Assembly (NCBI RefSeq): GCF_000006405.1
Contig: NW_003203876.1
Coordinates: 4,377 to 68,376, forward strand
Origin: Perkinsus marinus ATCC 50983
Taxonomy: Eukaryota; Perkinsozoa; Perkinsida; Perkinsidae
Direction of reading: 5' to 3'
Length of the DNA: 64,000 bases
Under the pieces are notes generated by a model. It had not been told where the DNA came from. It made no database searches and saw nothing but the letters and a program-made list of their open reading frames with translations. Positions 42,431-52,787 of the stretch are shown here, in pieces (position 1 is the first letter of the stretch; each line of letters begins with the position of its first letter). A program made the translations under genes and the position numbers.

Positions 42431-43800
42431 TTGAGCAACTCCACAGCGGCTGTGGGGGTGGGATCCGCCACGGCAAAGTCCGCATTACTGCAGGTCACAG
42501 CCATGGTAGCGAGGATATCCCTCCAGGCTCCCCGGAACCGCTCCAACGCGGCTCTTTGTGTCGCGGCTGGTCTCTTACCAGCAGACTTGGAGCTCAAGAC
42601 TATTGCAGCCGTAAGGCTGTCCGCACTTGGCTGTGCGAGGGCCCTAGACCAGACACTCGCGGTCAGAGGTCTGACTGTAACAGAGAGTCAAGATAGTCTG
42701 GACAAGGTCCAGCACTGGCGGGGTCTGCCTATCTTACCATGGCAACCTTGGGTCAAGACTACGATCCGGGACAAAGAAAGAGCCAAGAGCTATGCGCAGG
42801 CGGCTCTCCTCTCCGGAAATGCCATCTTTACCGATGGCTCGAGGGTCAAAGACCGTAAGACCGGTGCTGGAATGGTGGTATATCGTAAGGGTGTAGAAGT
42901 TCATTCCAACTACTGGAAACTCTCTCCTTACGCTACTATTACGGACTGTGAACTCCTCGGAGTTCTTGAGGCAGTCCGCTGGGTTATCCTGACGACGGAA
43001 GGAGAGGAAGAATGGGCAGTCTTCACGGACTCTCAAGCAGTACTCAAGATCCTGTCGTCGAGATCTACGGTGGCTCGGCGGGACAAAGCGAGACAGATCA
43101 CTCTGCTCTTAGCTGAAATCCCGGACAAGGTTACCTTCCACTGGGTGCCTGGTCACAGTGGCATGTTTGCTAATGGCCGAGCCGATGAATTGGCAGCCAA
43201 GGGTGCCTCCATGATGGAAGTCTCTGCGGAGACGGAAATCAGTGTGAAGACCCTTAGGCGTTATCAGGCCGAAGCCGGGCGTCTGGCACTGCGTAAGTGG
43301 TGGTCAGACAAACGGGCCGGTCTAGGCACTTGCGTCAATGACTTCTTCTACTGTGCCTCGCATGCGAGGCTATGGAGTCGAGGGGAAGTTACACTCGCTG
43401 GCAGTGCCGTGGTTTTTGGTAGGGCTCCCACTCCTGCGCATCTTCACAGGTGTGGAGTAATCGCCTCCCCAGAATGTGATTGCGGAGCTCCGATAGGGGA
43501 TGTTAGACATCTCCTCCGTTCCTGTCCACTCCTAGAGCAGGCTAGGAAACGGGTCAAAAGTGGTGTACCCTATCACTTCTATAAAATGGTTGTCGATTTA
43601 AAGCGGCGCAAGGCCTTCAATCGGCTGTTTTTGTCCCTCATGCAGCATCTAGATGCTCGCAGGGGTTTGCTGTAGCTGCCACACATTCTCGGGCTGGTGC
43701 AGCTGTATATCGTTTCCAAGTCTTCGTTCGCTCCGCACTGTATTCTTTGCATGTTGCTGTAAAGAAAAAAAAGAAAAAAAAGAAAAAAAAGAAGAAAAAG
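42431..43800 (+). mobile_element. 3' end of a non-LTR retrotransposon, RNase H domain, truncated
   Basis: An ORF of 414 codons to a stop at 43675 encodes an RNase H domain: IFTDGSRVKDRKTGAGMVVY (first Asp), TDCELLGVLEAV (Glu), EWAVFTDSQAVL (Asp) and FHWVPGHSGMFANGRADELA (His and last Asp), all catalytic residues present. It is followed by the zinc-knuckle-like CDCGAPIGDVRHLLRSCPLL seen at the end of Jockey/I-type ORF2. No reverse transcriptase is found upstream and the first codon of the frame is TTG, so the copy is 5'-truncated, the usual result of target-primed reverse transcription. After 43760 lies a (GAAAAAAAA)n-type tail with 9-bp period. The domain is open, so insertion is probably not old. 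Confidence 0.8.
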
Positions 43801-45896
43801 CAGCAACAGCAGCTGGGGCAGAATCGAGCCGTTCTAAACACTCGCTGAGGGATGAAGGCCAAGAGGAGTGAAGGAATCAAGAGACGAGGTCGATGGCCGC
43901 AGCCTTAGAGCAGGAGAACGTGATTGTTGTATCATGTACTGCTCGTAATTAAGGACCGTTTCAATCTGAGTCTTGAGGACTTGCAATTCCTCAAGATATA
44001 TCAGGATCGATCCCGGCAAGTTGCATTTTACCTGGTTTATGAACCGCAGAGGTTCTGGGAGTTGATGAAGCACGGATCTTGGGCACCACGAGCAAGAGGC
44101 TGGTGGTAATCCTATATTATAATTCCTTAGTAGACAGCTTCCGTGTGAACTTGGTCCACTTCCTGCTGCCGGTTGCCGAGTTTCGGCCCGAGACTCTCGG
44201 GGATCTCGACGCCCTGGATGCTCAACAGGGTATTCAACAGACAATATCTGCAAGTGGGGCCGATATGCCATCCTGCGAGAGCAGCACATCAGCTATGTTG
44301 TCAGGGAGGACTCTGATCATTGGGCTGTGATAGGATATAGGCTGGTCAACAGTCCCTTAGATGGCATATCCGCCCCAGTAGATAAGTTGATCCTCCCATC
44401 TCGTGTCCATGCATATGCGCTCATGCACGTCTTGAAGTGGCATATCTGCTTCTTTCATCCTTCTCACTCCTATTTAGGTATGGCATAGCTGCCCTTACCA
44501 TCCTCCTCACGCGGAGTTAGTAGTGGCATACCCGCCCCTCTCATGCTTCTCACCCACAGTTAGGAGTCGAATAAACGTCTCTTGCACCCCTCTGCTCCCC
44601 ATTTGCGAGTGGCATAGGTGCCCCTCTTCACCCATCAATCCTCCAACACAGAATTACTCCATGACTCTTAGGTCACGCTGGTTTATAGCAGCAGAAGTCA
44701 GGAAGGTGAGGGGGGGAAGGGGTATCATTGGACTCGCAGGCGGTCGAAGTTTTTGCCGCTTGGATGCAGTCATTCATTGTCGATATTGGTGCATCACATC
44801 ATCGAATAGCATAGTACCTCTGCAGTGAGCTTCAGGGGGCTCGCATTTGAAGCCACGACATGGACGATGCGAAATTGAATCCTTCGAAGGCGAATAGCGT
44901 TTTGGATTCCCATCATAAACAATCACGGGTCAACAACTCACGGACGATGAGTGAGTGCGTGCTCGGTGTGTTGGGCCGTGGTCGTCGTCAGCTTTGACGG
45001 TCATGTCACAAGTAGATTTGTGTTGGTTGGAAAAGGTAGTTCGTGAAGAAGCCGAGCTTACGGCTATCACCCGTCACGTGACGTGGTGACGTGGTGTAAA
45101 GTATTCACGGAACGTCTCTTTCATGGGTCACGAAGTGGCCGTGTTAGTAGTAACACCCGCACTGGTTGACTCAACAACACTTGGGATAGCCATAATAGGT
45201 GTGTGTGTGTGTGTGTAACTGGTGCCGGGCATTACGGGCCTAGTGGCCTATCGCCCTTAAACATACAATCGCCGACTCCAGTGGTCACGAGAGGCTCAAC
45301 GACAGCTCCCCAAGAAAACAATAGATGAGCGAGAAAAGCAATGAATGAATGATGAAGTCAGGTCAATGGTATGATGTAAACAGTAGAGTAGAGCTTGAGA
45401 CAGCTAAATGAGGCAACGAGAAAGTTTAGCGATGCTAAATGCCTGCTGCATAGACTCCTTGTCAGTGTAGAGCAGTAAGTAATGCTTGATATCCGTGGGG
45501 GGATAATAACCGGGGAATGACGAGGATGAAGTTGCAAAAAGGCCGGGCATGAGAGTAGTTACTACTCAGTAGTAGGTGTTGTATTGAGTGCGGAGCACTA
45601 TGACATGCTGAGGACGTAGAGGGTCGGGTGAATGGGAGCACACCAAGCCGTAGGCGGCACAACAGACTCTGGCCGTTGCGGGTGAAGGTGTGTAGGGCAT
45701 CATTAGTCCAAGAGTAGCGTAGATGAACGGCAGGTGACTCTCTGACCCTGGTGACGGCCATCATGGTAAAGGTGAGCATTCCTCGTGCAGGCGGTGGCGT
45801 TGTTGGAGACGGAGGTGAGCGAGAGTGCTACTCCACTTTTCTCGAGGGAAGACTGGTGGCATGAGTACTTGGGCTCGAGCGCGTTCATCTACCGCA
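43801..45896. other. Repeat-rich region without a supported gene
   Basis: Short + strand ORF pieces such as NLSLEDLQFLKIYQDRSRQV (about 43955-44020) and FRPETLGDLDALDAQQGIQQ (about 44180-44240) look like decayed coding sequence but are in different frames and not recognised. A 43-bp minisatellite follows at 44439-44650 and a (GT)n run is at about 45200-45218. Confidence 0.4.
44439..44650. repeat. Degenerate 43-bp minisatellite
   Basis: GGCATA-type unit starts at 44439, 44482, 44524 and 44610 (spacings 43, 42 and 86, the last being two units with a decayed start). Each unit holds a pyrimidine-rich GCCCCTCTCAT-like stretch and an AGTTAGnAGT-like end. Confidence 0.7.
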
Positions 45897-46583
45897 TCAT
45901 GGGGTCCAAAACCCACGTGGGCCTTCATCCATTGGAGCGTGAGTGAACCTTCTGCGTATCGCACCCGAAGAGGGAGAAGTGACCAGACTTGGAGAAGTAG
46001 AGGTCGTGTATACACAGAAGTATCCCATTACTGTCGCTGTGCTGATCTCAACTCTCTGGAGTACTCGCTTGAGGTCTCCCAATGATGGCGTCGTAATATG
46101 TCTCAGGGTAGACCTGCTCGTACTCGTGTGTAAATGACCCATCGGTTTTTCCCAAGTCATGGAGACTCCAATGTGCGATTCCAATAGGGCTTGCATGTAT
46201 CCAGTTTTGTCCGATATTCTTCCCATGAGGCTTTGGCATAATTCCACGTAGATACTCTCCGAGGTGGTCTCGGGATGAATAATGGCTGCGTAGTAAGAGA
46301 CCAGCGAATCTTCAATGGTGAATGATCTGAGTTCGCAGGGATGGTGTGCGTCGAGGTCTCCCACCTCTAGAACTTGCGGAGATCCGATCTGCGGGAGATC
46401 GACGGTCGTTAAGTCCATTGCCGGTCGGAAATAGATGTTACAAATAGTAACCAAATTCGAATACGGTAGGTTTAGTAAGGTAACCCCCAACGCCATATAT
46501 GCGTTCTGAGTGTCGACATAGGCATACTGGTGTGTGGTACGATATGTAAATAACATAATGTAATGCCATTGCGGATCAGGCAT
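45897..46583 (-). CDS. Hypothetical ORF of 228 codons
   Basis: Starts at ATG 46583 (MPDPQWHYIMLFTYRTTHQY). No recognised domain, signal peptide or membrane segment. Composition is protein-like in the middle (SFTIEDSLVSYYAAIIHPET, ESIYVELCQSLMGRI). It could be an exon of a host gene or part of a retroelement; nearby short ORFs do not connect. Low confidence. Confidence 0.3.
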   Translation of the reverse strand: MPDPQWHYIMLFTYRTTHQYAYVDTQNAYMALGVTLLNLPYSNLVTICNIYFRPAMDLTTVDLPQIGSPQVLEVGDLDAHHPCELRSFTIEDSLVSYYAAIIHPETTSESIYVELCQSLMGRISDKTGYMQALLESHIGVSMTWEKPMGHLHTSTSRSTLRHITTPSLGDLKRVLQRVEISTATVMGYFCVYTTSTSPSLVTSPSSGAIRRRFTHAPMDEGPRGFWTP

Positions 46584-48069
46584 ACTAGACCACCACTCAG
46601 TCTCCCCCGTGCTGCTAGTCTTGCCCCTGGTCTATGTGCCACCGAATAGCCTGGGAAGTTTAGAGGACTCGTCTCCGAATGATGTGTTTCTTGAGGACAT
46701 CCCACATCTACCTTCGCTTATTTAAGATACCGTAATAACTCCGAACGGCTAGACTGTAGACCACCAACGTTGTAGGAGAGGACCGTTAGAGTATGTCGTG
46801 TCCACGATATACCACGATAAAACTGCTACATGACTTATATTTAATTGACACTAGAAAGATCGATAACACTTAATATAGCTAAGCGGGGACTAACGCCGTC
46901 ATCGAGCCATCCTCGGTGATCACACTCGTAGAGTGGATGTATGAGTGATGGCAAGCCGGCCCCAGTTTCGATCTGACCAACCTTGGCCAGTGACCCCCTC
47001 GCCACGATCAGGCACATAATAGGTAATAAGGCTTCTTATCTTATCCATTTCAGCCTGAGGGCTGCGAGCCGTTTCATGCAACGAATAATGGGCGAGCGAG
47101 ATTCGTGCATACGCGCGCGAACAGGCCGCCACGCCGTAGGGAGCGGGCACATCGGGATATTTTCGAGCGAGGGAGCTTTGATGTTGAAATATATTGGCCA
47201 TCCTGTTACAGGATTCCTGTATTGTTTTGAGCTTTGGAAACTTTCCATCTCCACCGTGTTGAATCGATAGTGACACTGGCATCAACTGAGCTACGACAAG
47301 TATAATAGGTTCGCGTTTCCTTCCGCAACGACAACACATGATCAGATGGTTGTGCGTCCGATCGTGCGTTCCACAATGCGTGGCTGCGGAGCGATCGAGG
47401 TCATGTTTATGAAAAATGACTGGTTCCAATGAAGGAGCCTCTATGCTTGCCTCGAGTAGTATTCGGCGAAAACCGGGAATCTTTTCCTATCAAACAATGG
47501 GTATTTGAAACTCAGAGCCTCACTCTGCCAAGCCTCATCTACCTTGCGATAGTGTCGACTGCTTTGGATTAGTATCGCTGGTTGAGAGGCGAAGGCAGAG
47601 TTCCGTAGAAGGTGAAAAGAATGGTCCAGATGATGCAGGGAGACAAAGGTGATTGTGTGAGGGAGGTGCTTCAGCGTGCATCCTACCGCTCCGCGATAAT
47701 CGATAAAATATCTGTGATGCAATTCGCTCTTATTCAAAGTGATCTTGTTTGGCGGTTTCTTCCTTCTTGGCCTTAGCATAATGCCAGTAACTTATCCACA
47801 ATATATCAGACAAGTGCAGTGACAGGAGTCTTTGTTAATATTTGTGTACAGCTTTTCTCTCCCTGAGTGGTTCTAGGACCTAGGACGACTCAGGGAGAGA
47901 ATAGGGCCTAGAATCTAGATGGTGTCCATTCTCTGGGATGAAATCCTAGTCCCTAGCGTAGTGATGTTTTGACAGATCTCCGTTATTTCGCGAAGTGCAT
48001 CGGTCATCCGGAGTATCCAACGCATTCGCACTCTCCTCTGTAGCTTTTGCCCGTGTTGCCTCCTTCTCC
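46584..48069. other. No supported gene; hairpin upstream of the MFS genes
   Basis: Two adjacent minus-strand ORFs (47779-47441 and 47429-46920) are out of frame with each other and unrecognised. A hairpin with 14-bp perfect arms (47855-47868 and 47888-47901, TTCTCTCCCTGAGT and its complement) encloses a second palindrome CTAGGACCTAG. Confidence 0.4.
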
Positions 48070-49500
48070 ATGGCAGGAACTCGAAGCGACTCCATCTCCT
48101 CAGTGGTCACCACTGATACCTACGTCGAAAGAGTTATCGATAACATTGGTTACGGCAAGTTTCAATACTGGCTCCTTGTCCTCTGTTCGGTCGGTTACTT
48201 TGCGATATGCGCTGAGTTGCTCGTTGTGGTATTCATCCAAGGCGAGATCATGGAGGAGTATCATCTTAGTCAAACCGGATACGCTTTCTTCCCCTTCCTG
48301 ACTTCGCTCCTATCGATGATCTCCTCGACACTGTTTGGGTACCTTAGCGATTGTATCGGTCGTAAGTGGCCGTTCGTTATTACTTTGCTTATTTCCGCTC
48401 TGGCTGGTATTGCCTCCGCCTTTTCCTGGAGCTTCTGGTCTCTGGTCATGTTCCGCTGTATCGTTGCTATTGGTCTCGGTGGACTCACTTCGTTGGACTA
48501 TCTCGTCTACGTTGAGTTCACACCTCAGTCCCGAAGATGCCTCTACTCTACTGTAGTCTTCATTGGAGGTTGTCTCGGTGTCCTCTACTTGGCCGGGGTT
48601 AATCTTGTCAACCTTTCCTTCTCCGGAATCCCACAATGGAGAGTTCTTCTTATCCTGGCCGCGGCGCCCCTGCTCCCAACTGGGATACTCAGGTGGTACT
48701 TCCGTTGTGAGACTCCGCGATATCTGATGTCGCGAAGGAAACTTTCCGAGGCTCATATGGTGCTGGTCCATATGGCTAAAGAAAATAAGTGTGACTCTGC
48801 AACGGTCCCGCCTCTCGATGAATTCACTTGTAGAGCTCAGGAGGAGGCTGTCGGTAAGGTGTCGTCATCTGAGTCGGAGAAGCTCGGCTTTTTCGAGGCA
48901 CTCGGAAAGATTTATCATGGTGAAGAGTTTGCCCGAGCTACTATTCCATTATGTTTGATTTGGTTATTGCAGGCTACTGCCTATTGGGGTCTCACACTTT
49001 TCCTGCCAGGCTTCCTGGTCGAATCTGGTCTCAACCCAAATTTTACGCTCTTTCTGATGGTCCTTTGTGAACTCCCTGGTACAGCAGTTATCGCCGTGCT
49101 GCTGAAGAAGATGTCCATGAGTGTATGTCTTCGTATCTTCCAAGGATGTGCATGCTTGGCCTGCCTCTGGTGCACCTTAGCTTCGTATTTCAATGCCCCT
49201 GTCGTAGTAGCTGTTGCTTCGTGCGCTATTTACTTCTTCCTAATCCCCTGTTGGTGCATTATTTACGTTATAACTCCCTCCGTCTATCCTCCACGCTATC
49301 GAGGTTCAGCTTCAGGGATGCTCACCGCAGTGGCTGGTGTGACTGGGGTTGTTTCCCCGTTCATATCAGCTGCGATCTCCGAGTCGTCTGAGGGACGTCA
49401 ATGGCTCTATATGGCAGTCTGGACGGTAGTGGTTGGTGTCAACTTCCTCGTTGCCCTCATTTGGCTGAAGATCAAGAACGAAAGAAAGAATAACTCTTGA
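48070..49500 (+). CDS. SVOP-like major facilitator transporter, copy 1
   Basis: Twelve-helix major facilitator of the SV2/SVOP/organic-ion type; substrate unknown. 476 residues from ATG 48070 (MAGTRSDSISSVVTTDTYVE). The open frame extends to a GTG at 47995, but there is no ATG there and this start matches copy 2. The family opening VERVIDNIGYGKFQYWLLVL is followed by helix 1. The loop 2-3 signature GYLSDCIGRKWPF is intact. A cytoplasmic loop of about 70 residues separates the halves, ending KIYHGEEFARATIPLCLIWL. The conserved YPPRYRGSASGM lies near helix 10-11, and the C-terminus LKIKNERKNNS is basic. Intronless, unlike most neighbours. The paralogue follows at 50548. Confidence 0.9.
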   Translation: MAGTRSDSISSVVTTDTYVERVIDNIGYGKFQYWLLVLCSVGYFAICAELLVVVFIQGEIMEEYHLSQTGYAFFPFLTSLLSMISSTLFGYLSDCIGRKWPFVITLLISALAGIASAFSWSFWSLVMFRCIVAIGLGGLTSLDYLVYVEFTPQSRRCLYSTVVFIGGCLGVLYLAGVNLVNLSFSGIPQWRVLLILAAAPLLPTGILRWYFRCETPRYLMSRRKLSEAHMVLVHMAKENKCDSATVPPLDEFTCRAQEEAVGKVSSSESEKLGFFEALGKIYHGEEFARATIPLCLIWLLQATAYWGLTLFLPGFLVESGLNPNFTLFLMVLCELPGTAVIAVLLKKMSMSVCLRIFQGCACLACLWCTLASYFNAPVVVAVASCAIYFFLIPCWCIIYVITPSVYPPRYRGSASGMLTAVAGVTGVVSPFISAAISESSEGRQWLYMAVWTVVVGVNFLVALIWLKIKNERKNNS

Positions 49501-50547
49501 GTATGCACAGCCGTATGTTCACAAGCAGTTGGTTGGATTTCTGCTGTAAATCGTTTGACTAAGGCTGTCTAGTGTTCTTAAAGGCTTTACTTACTGCTAT
49601 TTCGGGACGTCTCCGTTCACTCCCATTAGTGAAAGTCTTTTTTGTTGTGTTGAAAATCTTCACGGTGCGATAGGGTGTTTGAAGGGTATCTTGATTCCCT
49701 GTAGTTAAATGCATTTCTAGGTTAGTACTATCTTGGGGTCGATATGCCATCGGTTGCGAGGGCGCGTATCTCAGGTAGTAGGATACGAATTAGGGTACGT
49801 CTCTGTTCATTTCAATTATCTAAAACGCTTTCGGGTTGTGTTGAAATTCTCCGTGGTGCGATACAGTATGTGGAGTGTATACTCATGATCTGTGGCAGAA
49901 CGAATTTTCAGGTCAGTAGTATCTTGGGGCGGGTATGCCATCGGATGATGAGCAACTAGATACAATAGAGGTTCTACTGAGGCACGTTATCCGTTTGGAG
50001 CGATGGAGCATAGTGCAATTCTATGGTTCCGAAAATGAATTGCATGATGAGTATGTGTTATTGTTCGCGTGTCTCCTGAGCATGCGTAGGACACATGATT
50101 TGTGACGCGCATGCCTTCGTGTCTTGCCTCCCTACTGCTTTATCGAGAGTAACATGACTTCAAGATCTACAGTTGGAGTTGCACGAGTCTCACCCAAACA
50201 AACTCATGAACTCCTCTTGGGTTTTCGTAGTGTTTATCTCTCCTCAAGGCGGCTTTTAGTTGTTGCGCTCCTGCTTGCAACATGTGGTGTCGTCAATATG
50301 GCGCCGTGTCACCTTAGCTTTCTTCCCAAGGGATGAACGTTTTGCCACCGAGGGGAAGATGCCGTATGGCAACAAGTATGGCGGTTCGAATACTGCTTTG
50401 GCAATTTTATGCTGCCTTTTCGAACATCTGATGATCACATGTTGTTCAATACATCAAGGGCTGAAGAGCTCACAGCCGACATTATACTCTTGTGTTTTTC
50501 TCGTGGATCCTATCACGTCGTAGATTATCTCAGTTCGAACTCTCCTG
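49501..50547. other. Spacer between MFS paralogues with a degenerate 191-bp repeat
   Basis: Two diverged copies (about 49600-49760 and 49790-49950) share the order GTCTCnGTTCA, GTTGTGTTGAAA, GGTGCGATA, AGTAnTATCTTGGGG and TATGCCATCGG, with a period of 191 bp. No gene is supported. Confidence 0.6.
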
Positions 50548-51978
50548 ATGTTTGGATCTCGCAAGCTATCAACCACGGCAACGGCTAACGACTTATCCTA
50601 CGTGGAGGGGCTCATCGATGTCATCGGCTACGGTAGATTTCAGTACTGGCTGCTACTGCTCTGTTCAGTGGGATACTTTGCGGTATGCTCGGAACTTCTG
50701 GTTGTGGTGTTCATCCAACGTCAAGTCATGGAGGAGTACAACCTTACTCCAACAAGGTACGCCTTCTTCCCCTTCCTGACTTCGCTCCTATCGATGATCT
50801 CCTCGACACTGTTCGGATATCTGAGCGATCGTATCGGTCGTAAGTGGCCGTTCGTTATTACGCTTCTCATCTCGGCTGTAGCTGGTATTGCCTCCGCCTT
50901 CTCCTGGAGCTTCTGGTCTCTGGTCATGTTTCGCTGCATCGTCGCTATTGGTCTCGGTGGACTCTCCTCGTTGGACTATCTCATCTACGTGGAGTTCACA
51001 CCACAGTCTCGTAGATGCCTCTACTCAACTATCGTCTTCATTGGGGGCTGTCTCGGTGTCCTCTATTTGGCCGGGGTTAACCTTGCTAACCTCTCCTTCT
51101 CCGGTATCCCACAATGGAGAGTTCTTCTTGTTCTGGCCGCGGCGCCTCTGCTTCCGACTGCCATCCTTAGGTGGTACTTCCGTTGCGAGACTCCGCGATA
51201 TTTGATGTCTCGAAGGAAGGTATCCGAGGCTCATAAGGTGCTTGTCCACATGGCCCACAAGAATAACAGCGGTGAGGATGCAGTCCCGACTCTCGACGAG
51301 TTCTCTTCCAGGACCAAAGAGGAGGCCGCTGGTGAACAGTTCTCGCTTGAGACGGGACGATTCGGCTTCGGAGAAGCGCTTAGATACATATACCACGGAG
51401 AAGAGTTTGCCCGAGCTACTATTCCATTATGTTTGATTTGGTTACTGCAGGCCACTGCCTATTGGGGTCTCACACTTTTCCTGCCAGGCTTCCTGGTTCA
51501 ATCTGGTCTCAACCCAAATTTTACGCTCTTTTTGATGGTCCTTTGTGAACTCCCCGGTACAGCAGTTATCGCCGTGCTGCTGAAGAAGATGTCGATGAGT
51601 GTATGTCTTCGTATCTTCGAAGGGTGTGCATGCTTGGCCTGCCTCTGGTGCACCTTAGCTTCGTATTTCGGTGCTTCAGTCGTAGTAGCTGTTGCTTCGT
51701 GCGCTATTTACTTTTTCCTCATCCCTTGTTGGTGTATCATCTTCGTACTTACTCCAGCAGTCTATCCACCACGTTATCGTGGTTCAGCTTCAGGGATGCT
51801 CAGCGCCATCGCTGGCCTGACGGGCGTAGTGTCCCCGTTCATATCGGCGACGGTTTCTGAGTCGTCTCGTGGTCGCCAGTGGCTCTATATGGCGGTCTGG
51901 ACGGTGGTCATTGGTCTGAACTTTCTCGTGGCTCTTTTATGGTTGAAGGTTAAGAACGAAAGGAAATTTGATTCATAA
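50548..51978 (+). CDS. SVOP-like major facilitator transporter, copy 2
   Basis: Tandem paralogue of the transporter at 48070, also 476 residues and intronless, from ATG 50548 (MFGSRKLSTTATANDLSYVE). Same helices and signatures: GYLSDRIGRKWPF (canonical Arg where copy 1 has Cys), PQSRRCLYSTIVFIGGCLGV, YIYHGEEFARATIPLCLIWL, YPPRYRGSASGM. Differences cluster in the N-terminus and the central cytoplasmic loop, so regulation or substrate preference may differ. The DNA of the membrane regions is nearly identical in long blocks, consistent with recent duplication or conversion. Confidence 0.9.
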   Translation: MFGSRKLSTTATANDLSYVEGLIDVIGYGRFQYWLLLLCSVGYFAVCSELLVVVFIQRQVMEEYNLTPTRYAFFPFLTSLLSMISSTLFGYLSDRIGRKWPFVITLLISAVAGIASAFSWSFWSLVMFRCIVAIGLGGLSSLDYLIYVEFTPQSRRCLYSTIVFIGGCLGVLYLAGVNLANLSFSGIPQWRVLLVLAAAPLLPTAILRWYFRCETPRYLMSRRKVSEAHKVLVHMAHKNNSGEDAVPTLDEFSSRTKEEAAGEQFSLETGRFGFGEALRYIYHGEEFARATIPLCLIWLLQATAYWGLTLFLPGFLVQSGLNPNFTLFLMVLCELPGTAVIAVLLKKMSMSVCLRIFEGCACLACLWCTLASYFGASVVVAVASCAIYFFLIPCWCIIFVLTPAVYPPRYRGSASGMLSAIAGLTGVVSPFISATVSESSRGRQWLYMAVWTVVIGLNFLVALLWLKVKNERKFDS

Positions 51979-52787
51979 GTGTGGGATAAGGATATCACAC
52001 TTCAGATTGTTGTGTCGAGCGAATGAACGCGGATTTTAACCAGATGGTACTCAACATATCTAGTCGTCACCCTCATAGGGATTAAAGAGATTTTTCTATG
52101 CTTGAATGTTGTGTTTAAAGACTCCACGATGAAAGCTATGGTTGGTAGAGATACCCTTCTCATTACCATCTTTCTGGGCCCTTCGAGAAATGAGTAACCC
52201 TATAACCCTCACACCCATTCATCTGCACGCTGTTTCTCACGCTTTTACACGTCCACCTTTCTCTCTGCTCGGTTGATTCCAGTCACGACGTGTCTAATAA
52301 TCCTTTTATGAACCGTCGCTGATCAGACATTGCCGGGGAAGTTATTCGCAGCGAATAATTATAATGCCACTTCGAAATGTGTAGACCTAAGCGTGCCGAT
52401 AGAATGTTAAACGCATGAGACTCTTCACAATAAGCAACGCTCTGTACTCTATGGAGATCAATGGTACAAGTAACTTAGAATAACTTATGGCCTACCGTGG
52501 AGGGTTGCGAATCCCGAGGCAGCGAGTCTAAACAACAGGAACACGAGCCATAAGCATGACAAGTGTTGCGAGTATATCGTACACGTCACATCTCTCATGC
52601 CATACTCAAGGCCACATTGCATACAATGAAACATAACAATATTTAACTGGTAAATTAAAAACATTAGTTGTTTTTGAACCATGAGATATCATCATCCTGG
52701 GCCTCGCGACGACCTCTCTCAGTGAACATGGTGTATCTGTCATTCCATCTGACCTTTCAGACAACCTCGATGGTGATGCTAATGTTT
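51979..52787. other. Intergenic, nothing recognised
   Basis: Between convergent MFS copy 2 and the acetyltransferase gene. No ORF with a family, no clear repeat. Confidence 0.45.

Noticed and set aside
46920-47779. Two adjacent minus-strand ORFs (169 and 112 codons)
   Set aside because: They are out of frame with each other, have no recognisable domain, and no splice sites that would join them. A frameshifted gene cannot be excluded but is not supported.
48310-48771. Minus-strand ORF of 153 codons
   Set aside because: Fully antisense to MFS copy 1; a similar shadow lies under copy 2.
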